Below are positions 1-7,321 of a stretch of DNA of 14,036 nt, in pieces (positions within the stretch are counted from its first letter, which is position 1; each line of letters opens with the position of its first letter). The notes under the pieces are model-generated. The model worked only from the letters and a program-made list of their open reading frames with translations, ran no database searches and was not told where the DNA came from. Position numbers and translations under genes: made by a program. The stretch spans positions 27,898-41,933 of the forward strand of contig JAMYWO010000290.1 of the NCBI GenBank assembly GCA_024220525.1. Reading direction: 5' to 3'. The DNA comes from Cochliopodium minus (Eukaryota; Discosea; Himatismenida; Cochliopodiidae).

Positions 1-10
1 CTTCCGATCT
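1..10 (+). other. residual Illumina adapter at contig end
   Basis: The first ten bases, CTTCCGATCT, equal the last ten bases of the widely used Illumina adapter that ends in GCTCTTCCGATCT. They are immediately followed by a T/A microsatellite. They are best read as untrimmed library sequence at the physical start of an assembled contig, not genomic DNA. Confidence 0.85.
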
Positions 11-60
11 TTTTTTATTTTTTATTTTTTATTTTTTATTTTTTATTTTTTATTTTTTTA
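11..60. repeat. heptanucleotide T6A microsatellite at contig start
   Basis: Six exact copies of the 7-nt unit TTTTTTA occupy 11-52, followed by a T7A copy to 60. The tract lies directly against the adapter bases, so the assembly probably broke in this low-complexity run. It belongs to the T-rich intron that precedes the first visible exon. The stretch 61-193 continues as T-rich sequence with no recognisable coding content. Confidence 0.8.
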
Positions 61-193
61 ATAATTTATTTTTTTATTCATTTTTTTATTTGATTAATTT
101 ATATTTTTATTTCAAAATTTTTTATTTCAAAATTTTTTTTTGATTATTATTTTTCTACCTTTTTTAAATTTTTAATAAAATTTTTTTTTTAAG

Positions 194-2795
194 ATTTATG
201 TTCTTGTGATGATAGGAGATAATTTACCACCAACACAAATTTTAAAGTCGTACGAAGAGTTTGTAGAGCTAAATGACCAATTACACAACGTCTACATCCA
301 CTCCAAAAAGATCGCAGAGCCTCCCAAAATAAAAACCTCCTTCTACAAAGCCAACAAAGAAAAAATGAAGCGTAACGAGAAAGTCACAGAGATCATTCAG
401 TCCATCACTAGGTTGCCTGGTGTTTTGAATCTCAAAAATTTCCAAGATTTTTTGACTTCTACTTATGATTTTTCTGAAGGTTATTTTTTATTTATTTTTT
501 TATATTTTTTCTTTTTATATTTTATTTTTTATTTTTTTTATTTTTTTATTTTTTTATTTATTATTTTTATTCTTTTATTAAAGTAATTATTTGATTTTTT
601 TGATTTTTTTGATTTTTTTTATTTATTATTTTTTATTTAATTAATTATTTGATTTTTTTTTGATTTTTTTTTAATTTGTTATTTATTTTTTATTTAAGTA
701 ATTATTTATTATTTTTTATTTTTTACATTTTATATTTTTTCTTTTTATTTTTTATTTATTTTTTCATTTTTATTTTTATTTTTATATTTTTTTATTTTTT
801 TTTTATTTAAGTAATTATTTGATTTTTTTGATTTTTTTTAATTTATTATTTATAATTTATTTTATTTTAATTTTTCCTTTTTTAATAAAAGTTGAATTTT
901 TATTTTTTATTTTATTTTTTCACATTTTATTATTCATAAATAATTTTTCATCATTTCAGAATATTTAAGAAATTATTTTGATTTTTTTATTTTATTTTAT
1001 TTTTAAAAATTGAAGAAATATTTTTTTTATTTTTTTATTTGATGATTAATTTATTTTTATTTTTGTTTTTAGTTATAGAAGGAGACATTTTGAAAATAGA
1101 TTCACACAAATGCGACAAAGCATGTGCAAAGTTTCGCCAAACAATAGACATGGACGGACTCCTCTCCAAACATCTTCAAGAACAGCAACAATCAAACCCT
1201 TCCACAGACGTAAAACCCAAAAAATCAAATTAAATTTAAAATTTATTTAATATTTATTTATTATTTCATATTTTAAATTTTTTTTTTGCGATTTTTTATT
1301 ATTTTTTTTTAAAACAAATTATTTTATTTTTTAATATTATTTTTTATTATTTACTTTTTAATATTTATTTTTGTAGCAGATTATTTTTTATTATTTTTTT
1401 TTAATTTTAAAAGAAATTTTTTTGATTTTTTTTTTGTTATGAATTCTTTTTTAAAAATAAAACTTCAATTTCGTTTTTAATTTTTTTAATTTTTTTTTTT
1501 TTAGACAAACCCACAACCAGAAGACGAGGGAATAAAGGAAAATGCTAATGATAATGAAAAGGACACCAACTCTGAAATTGGAAGCACAGACAGCAGATCT
1601 TCTGAAGCCACTTTCAACATTCAATTAGCTAACAACTTTGTTCACAAAAAGGATCCTTCCCGTTCTCTTTCTTCTCCAAATCTCAAAAAACTTTTTTTAA
1701 ACAAGAAACATGGTAAAGAAGAACAATTTACTTTTATTTTATTTATTTTTATATTTAAATATTTTTTATTTTATATTTTTGTCAAATTTTATTTTATTTA
1801 TTTTTATATTTAAATATTTTTCATTTTATAATTTAAATATTTTTTATTTTTATTTTTATTTTTTATTAATTATTTCCATTTTTTTATTAATTTTAATTTT
1901 AATTTTTTATTATCATTTTTATTTAATCATTTTAAAATAATTATTTTTTATTTTTTATTAATTATTTCTATTTTTTTATTAATTTTAATTTTAATTTTAA
2001 TCTTGTTTAATTTTCAAATGTTAAAAATTAGATATGAATACCATGGCAAAAAGAACAAAGACAGAACCAATGGAAGATTTTGATTTGGTGAAAAGCGAGG
2101 ACAAACTTTCGAGAGGAAGCTCCGATATCATTGACACGGGAGACCTTCTCGCAGATGTCAAGAAGAAAATGGCCTTAGAAATGATCAAAGAAGAAGATGA
2201 AGACGAAGATAGTAATCAGGAAAGAAAACCTACTACCACTACTTCAAGACTCTCCTGTGCCAACTTGAACAAATCTCCTATTTTATTCAGTAATTTTTAT
2301 TTATTTTATCTTTTTAAAAAAAAATTTGTATTATTTTTATTTTTGAATATTTTTCATTTCAATATTTATTATTTTATTTCAAATACTCTTTATAATTTTT
2401 TATTTTTTATTTCAATTACTCTTTATAATTTTTTATTATTTTATTTCTATTACTCTTTATAATTTTTTATTTTTAGAATTTTTTGTTCTTTTTAATTTTT
2501 TATTCATTTTTTCTGTTTTTTCTTAATATTTTATTTTAATTTTTTAATTTATTATTTTATATTTTCATTTGTAACTTTTTCATAAATTTTTTATTTTTTA
2601 GGCAAACAAAACCTAAATTCAAAAAGCGCAATTGTAAAGCAAGTTTGGGAAGCCAAAACAGAGTTTGAACTTTCTGTCACAGTGGGCGAAAAGTTGGACG
2701 TCTTTCATAAAGTCAATGACGACTGGTTTCTTGTTAAGAAGGGCGATACTTTCGGTTATCTTCCCGTTTTGATTCTCGATGTTCAAGGAAATTGA
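194..2795 (+). CDS. PX-SH3 domain adaptor protein (5' partial)
   Basis: Probable phosphoinositide-binding scaffold acting at membranes. Exons: 194-479, 1073-1209, 1505-1712, 2032-2289 and 2602-2795, all with GT/AG borders and consistent phase; the visible part is 360 residues with a TGA stop. Residues 1 to about 95 read as a PX domain lacking its first strand: an IYVLV strand, then SYEEF at the RRYxDF site, EPPKIK in the Pro-rich loop, and KRNEKV with the second basic site. The first Arg of the PX signature is replaced (LKSYEEF), so 3-phosphoinositide preference is uncertain. The middle is polar and acidic (EEDEDED near 271). Residues about 305-357 form an SH3 domain with DDWF, GYLP and a final hydrophobic strand. 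The architecture recalls Bem1, p40phox or sorting-nexin-type adaptors. The ATG at 209 is internal to the PX strand, and an upstream exon is missing beyond the contig end. Confidence 0.82.
480..1072 (+). other. intron 1 of PX-SH3 gene, T-rich low complexity
   Basis: This 593-nt intron is bounded by a GTTATT donor and a TTTTTAG acceptor. It is nearly all T/A with repeated TTGATTTTTT and ATTTTTT units. No second gene, RNA or conserved block was recognised in it. Open frames inside it translate to Phe/Leu/Ile/Tyr runs and are composition artefacts. Confidence 0.75.
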
Positions 2796-3150
2796 TTTGT
2801 TTCTCCATAATTTTTGTTAAAACCCCCTCACGAAAAATACTTTTATCTACAAAATTCGAATTATTTTTTTGTATAATTTAATTAAATAAGATTTTTTTAA
2901 TTTTAAAAACTTTCATTTTTTATAATTATTTTACTTTACATCACAGCGTGAACTGATAAAACACTAAAGGACTTTTAAAATTTTGATTTAATTTCTTTTT
3001 TTAAATTATTTTTTTTAAATTCATTTTTGTTTTTCTGTATTGGTCAGTTTATGATTTTTTTGCTCTGTCAGTCCTTTTTGTTAATTTTTTTCTTGGTCTC
3101 TTTCAGATATCTTTTTTTCGCTGATTTTTATAGAAAATAAATAAAAAAAA
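2796..3150. other. intergenic spacer between PX-SH3 and Rab genes
   Basis: This is a 355-nt spacer between two genes on the same strand, holding the 3' UTR of one and the promoter/5' UTR of the next. Its composition is less biased than that of the introns. An exact inverted pair AAAGGACT (2966-2973) and AGTCCTTT (3070-3077) is present. The A-rich leader AATAAATAAAAAAAA directly precedes the Rab ATG. No RNA gene or conserved promoter motif was recognised. Confidence 0.55.
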
Positions 3151-4226
3151 ATGGAGGTCTGCAAAAATAACAACATTGAAATTTTATTGGTTGGAAATGC
3201 AGGCACTGGAAAAAGTTCTATAATTCAATCCTATGTTGATAATGTTTTTTTGGAGTAAGATATAAAAATATAGTTTTTTTGTTGATAAAAATTTGAACTG
3301 ATCATATTTCAAACAAATAAAAAGTAATACCACACCAACAATTGGATTTGATATGAAGGTAAATATATTTCCTACATTGATTGAATATAGAATGACGACT
3401 ATCAATCCCACTACCCTAATAAAATTCACTATTCTATCGAAATGAAATTAAAAATTTTTTTTTTAATAAAAGACAAAATCAATGAGGATAAAGGAAACAA
3501 ATATTAAAGTGGTGATAAAGGATTCAGGTTCATATTTTTCTTACTTATTACAAATATTTTTGCATTTTTATAACGATAATAAAAATTTTTTTTAATTTGA
3601 ACAGCTGGTCAAGAGAGATTTAAAAGTATAACGAAATCATTATTTAGAAATTGTAAAGGTGTAATATTGGTTTGTGATAAAACGAATATAGAATCCATAA
3701 GAAGTAATATATTTTTTTTAAAAATAAATTTTAGCTGAAAAAATAAAATATTCAAATCTCTTGTTATTATGATAAATTTAAGGTTTGGATATTTGGGAGA
3801 AAGAATCGATAATAAATTGTCCAGGTAAAAAATATTCAATTTATTACGTAAAAAAAATGTATATTTCAAATTTATATTGGAAATTTAAAAAAAAATTCGA
3901 TTTGATTAAATTAATTTATTCTATTCAAAAAATTATTAGTTGGAGTTCAATTCATTGTAATTTGTAATAAAAGTGATATAGAAAATGGAAAAGATTTCAG
4001 CGAAATCTCTAGAGAGTGGTCCACCAAAAAAAACTACCCTTACTACGAATCCTCCGCTAAAAGCAGTTTTAATTTGGACATTGCCTTTCGGAAAATTGTT
4101 GAAATGGTTATTGAAAATTCTCCTCTTTTACTTGATTCTTTAAGAGAAAAAGAAGAAGAAGATCTTTTGAATCTAGACTATGATGAGAATACTTTTCGTC
4201 ATAATAATTCTCTTTGTTGCAATTGA
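3151..4226 (+). CDS. Rab-family small GTPase
   Basis: GTP/GDP switch expected on membranes of the endomembrane system. Six exons (3151-3254, 3325-3358, 3473-3527, 3605-3703, 3783-3824, 3940-4226) encode 206 residues with every junction in phase. The motifs are complete: P-loop GNAGTGKS (15-22), switch-I Thr in TPTIGFD (38-44), DSAGQERF (63-70) with the Rab/Ras catalytic Gln67, NKSD (121-124) and ESSAK (148-152). The tail is Asp/Glu-rich and ends Cys-Cys-Asn, a CCX-type signal consistent with dual geranylgeranylation by Rab GGTase. The length is normal for Rab. Switch I (TTPTIGFDMK) is Rab-like, but the exact subfamily cannot be assigned by eye. The ATG is the first in frame and is preceded by an A-rich leader. 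The neighbouring PX-SH3, synapsin and SNARE genes also belong to trafficking families. Confidence 0.92.
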
Positions 4227-4387
4227 TCTTTTTTCTATTTTTTTTTTAAAATTTTTTTTTATTTTAAAAAAAAAAAATTCTTGTAAATTATTAAAAAATC
4301 TTTTCCAAAAATAATCTTTTTTTATTCATTTTTGATTGACAAATACAAAAAATTTTTGGTTTTTTTGTGATACATTTTACATGGTAC

Positions 4388-4410
4388 CCCAATTCTATTT
4401 TGGGTTTTTT
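4388..4410 (+). other. small hairpin followed by T6 run (terminator-like)
   Basis: CCCAA (4388-4392) pairs with TTGGG (4400-4404) around a 7-nt loop, followed at once by six T. In a eukaryote this could be an RNA polymerase III stop or chance. It lies about 160 nt after the Rab stop codon. The stem is only 5 bp, so this is weak. Confidence 0.25.
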
Positions 4411-4893
4411 ATATTTTCTTTACTTTCATCCTCAAATCTATGAAGATCAAATGTCCAACGATGCTTTTAAAATTTAACTATGAAAAAATAGGACTTTCAA
4501 GTTAAGGTAATCTTTTTGATATATTGTAAGGAATTAGTTACTGAATGGTTTGCGGTCTTTGAGATATTTATTTGTAAGTGACAATGATACATTTTTGATC
4601 CATTTTATTTAGTTTATTGTGAACAGTTTTTAAAACAAATATTAAATTTGATCTTTCGAAAGTAAAAAAGTTAATCCAGAGGCTGTGAGCTGCCAATTTA
4701 AAATTTTTATTTATTAAATCTAAAATCTTTTAAGTTTCTTTTCACAATTTGTTTTAGTAAAAGGAAACTAATTCATTTTTCTGATCAGTTTCCAAATGGG
4801 GTAATTCTGTTTACATAAATTCATGTAATTTCCATTTTTAGAAAAATAAATATATAAAAAAAATAAAAAAAAAATAAAAATAAAAAAATATCG

Positions 4894-4920
4894 TTCAAAA
4901 TAGAAATTTCTCATTTTGAA
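4894..4920. repeat. nested inverted repeat in the synapsin leader
   Basis: Arms TTCAAAAT (4894-4901) and ATTTTGAA (4913-4920) are perfect complements and enclose the self-complementary GAAATTTC (4903-4910). The element ends six bases before the start codon at 4927. It could fold in the 5' UTR or be a protein-binding site. AT-rich DNA produces such palindromes by chance, so functional weight is low. Confidence 0.4.
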
Positions 4921-4926
4921 TATAGA

Positions 4927-7262
4927 ATGATTGAAGAAAAATACAAAACAATACTTGTTGTTGAATGCACAGAAACATTTAATTGGTATAAAATCTTTGA
5001 AGGAGCAAAGTTATCTTCTGGATACAACATCAAAGTGGAACAATGCAGTATGGGAGGTATATAGGATATGAAAATTAATTATATCTTGCAAATCTAATGG
5101 AATATAAAAATATTAAATAAATCTTGTTAAATTATGAAAATACAGTCTAAATGATTCAATGGAATAATTAATAAGACCAAGATGATTCATTTACAAAATT
5201 ATAATGATTTTATAATTAATACACCAGTTTGTTTATTCTCTCAATCTATAAATAATTTATTCATTTAAATTTAAATTGTGTAGATTTGAATGTTGTTTCA
5301 TATCATGATACTGGAGTAGTTGTTTCAATCAGAGCAGCAAGAAAACCATTGCCAGGCACCAATCAAAATACCTCCAGAACCTTGAAGATCGACTTTGTTT
5401 TGATGAGATCCGTCCAAAAAGGACATGGAATGGATGACACCAACAAATTGTATGGGTTATTACACGGAGGGTTGCCATCTGTCAACTCCCTAATTAGTTG
5501 GTAATTTTGTCCGATAATTTAAATCTTTTATTTATTAATTTATTCAACAAAAACATTTTTAAATTTTTATTTATTTATTTATTTTTAAATTGTTTTATTT
5601 TAAATTATTTTTTAAATTATTTTTAAATTTTTTTTTTTTAAATTATTTTTTAAATTATTTTTTAAATTATTTTTTCAAAATATTTTTAAAATTTAAATAA
5701 ATTTATTTCAAAAACGGTTTTTTCATAATTTTAAAAAATTCTTTTTTTATTTTTTAAATATTTTTAAATTTTTTCAAAATATTTTTTAATTCAATTTGTT
5801 TTTTTAATTTCTAAAACCCTTCTTTGTTTTTTTAAACATTTATTTCAATAACATTTTTTTAAATTTTTGAAAATTATTTCATTCTCTTTTTTTTAAAAAA
5901 AATAAAACCAGTGTTTATGCACTCGAAAAAGCAACACTTTGGGGAGAGTTGAAGAAAATTAGAAACAGATTAGGAAAAGACAAGTTTCCTCTCATTGACC
6001 AAACCTTTTACACCAGTTACTCCCTCTTTTTTCATTCCCCAACTTTTATTTTATTTTTATTTTTTACAAAAAAAAAAAAAGATTACGCATCCATGATTAT
6101 TTCTCCTGATTTTCCGTAAATTAAATTTTATTTTTTATTTTTATTTATTATTTTTATTTATTATTTTTTATTTATTATTTATTTATTTATTTTTATTTTT
6201 ATTTTTATTTTTTTTAATTTATTTATTTTAAATTCATTCAATAAAAAAAAGATGTGTTGCAAAAGTGGGAACCTTTCATGCAGGCTATGGAAAAATGAAG
6301 ATTAAATCTCCAGAAGAATTTCAAGATTTCAAGTCAATGGTCGCAATCAACAATCAGTAAAGAAAAATAATATAAAAAATTAAAAAATAAATAAATAATA
6401 AAAATATTAAATTTCTAGATATGTCACTTTGGAACCTTTCGTAAAAATAAATAAAAAAAAAAAATTAAAAAAAAAAAAAAAATAAAAAAAAATTATTTTG
6501 AAAAAAAAAGGTGAAATGGGATTTTGATTTGAGAATTCAAAAAATTGGGCCTCATTATCGTGTTTTCAAAAGAAGATCTTCAAATTGGAAAGGAAACACT
6601 GGAAATTCTTCCATTTTGGAAGATGGAGTAACAAAAAAAAATTTTAAAAAAAAAACTTTTTTAATTTTTTTGATAGGAACTCACTGAAGAATTTAAATTG
6701 TGGGCTGATGAATGTAGCAAGCTTTGTGGAGGACTCGACATTTTAGGTTGAACTTAATTACAATTTTTTTGAATTAATTATTAATTTTTTTGAATTAATT
6801 GTTAATTTTTGAATTTTACAAAGGGTTAGACCTTCTTCATGATGAAAAAGAAGACAAATACTACATCTTGGAGGTTTTTTTTAAAAATTTCTTTTTATTT
6901 TATTCATTTATTTTATTTATTTTTTCTAGTTGAATGATACTGCGATTGGTCTTGTCCACAAATACGAAGATGTATTTTTTCTTTTTTTTCCTTTCCAATT
7001 TTTTTAAAAATTTTCTTGTATTTGTTAGGAAGACAATGAATACATTAGAGATATTTGTACCAGTAGAATGGAAGAATTGTGGGGAGAAAAGAAAAAGGAG
7101 GAAGTAAAAGAAGACAAGGATGACAAGATCAAGGATCTCCAAAACGAAGTTTCCATTTTGCGTGAAGAAATTAAAAGAATGAAACTTGAAAAAGAAAGCA
7201 ATAAAGAAGAGAAAAAAGAAGAAAAGAAGGGAGGAATCTTCAAGAAAAAAGAAAAGAAATAA
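4927..7262 (+). CDS. SYN: synapsin-family protein with coiled-coil C-terminus
   Basis: Synapsins are peripheral vesicle proteins that bind ATP and cluster secretory vesicles. Eleven exons (4927-5056, 5284-5500, 5912-6015, 6082-6115, 6252-6356, 6419-6440, 6511-6627, 6677-6746, 6824-6873, 6930-6971, 7029-7262) give 374 residues, all junctions in phase. Residues 8-45 match the synapsin N-terminal Rossmann-like part (TILVVE...NIKVEQ); 75-120 include KIDFVLMRS and GGLPSVNSL. The ATP-grasp core follows: KFPLIDQTFY, VAKVGTFHAGYGK with Lys166 and Lys176, LEPF (201-204), DFDLRIQKIG (208-217), CGGLDIL and the metal-site-like LELND (282-286). Typical spacing is kept throughout. The animal Pro/Gln-rich tail is absent; instead residues about 315-374 are a Lys/Glu-rich predicted coiled coil ending in a Lys cluster. 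No N-terminal domain A phosphorylation motif is seen. It lies tail to tail with a SNARE gene. Confidence 0.9.
5640..5675 (+). repeat. 12-nt tandem repeat in synapsin intron 2
   Basis: Three exact copies of AAATTATTTTTT lie in tandem, with degenerate copies of the same unit upstream from about 5601. They sit inside the 411-nt intron 5501-5911, the longest of this gene. The intron holds nothing else recognisable. Confidence 0.7.
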
Positions 7263-7296
7263 AATATTTTTAATTGAAAATAAAATTAATTCAAAT

Positions 7297-7321
7297 TTTA
7301 ATTCATATTTTATGAATTAAA
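7297..7321. terminator. perfect palindrome at the tail-to-tail gene junction
   Basis: An 11-bp left arm TTTAATTCATA (7297-7307) and its exact reverse complement (7311-7321) are separated by TTT. The element spans the TAA stop of the minus-strand SNARE gene (7317-7319) and starts 35 nt after the synapsin stop. An AATAAA is present just upstream on the plus strand (about 7279). It could serve 3' end formation for both transcripts, but the role is inferred from position only. Confidence 0.4.

Larger units (their letters stand above)
4227..4926. other. 700-nt intergenic region upstream of the synapsin gene
   Basis: This is the longest non-genic stretch in the window. Base composition is more mixed than in introns, especially 4380-4800. 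No open frame with protein-like composition, tRNA or rRNA was recognised. It contains a small hairpin plus T-run at 4388-4410 and a nested inverted repeat at 4894-4920. It probably carries the Rab 3' UTR and the synapsin promoter and leader. A non-coding RNA or a non-coding first exon is possible but unsupported. Confidence 0.6.

Noticed and set aside
11-60. Telomere repeat at contig end
   Set aside because: T6A heptamers lack the G-rich strand typical of telomeres, and similar A/T microsatellites occur in introns throughout the window. The adapter bases explain the contig end.
1710-1940. Possible small multi-pass membrane protein
   Set aside because: Phe/Leu/Ile/Tyr runs come from T-rich intron sequence. 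The same pattern appears in every intron, and flanking splice sites explain the region.
3184-3869. Minus-strand hydrophobic frames opposite the Rab gene
   Set aside because: They overlap exons with clear Rab motifs on the plus strand. Their hydrophobic composition simply mirrors A-rich coding.
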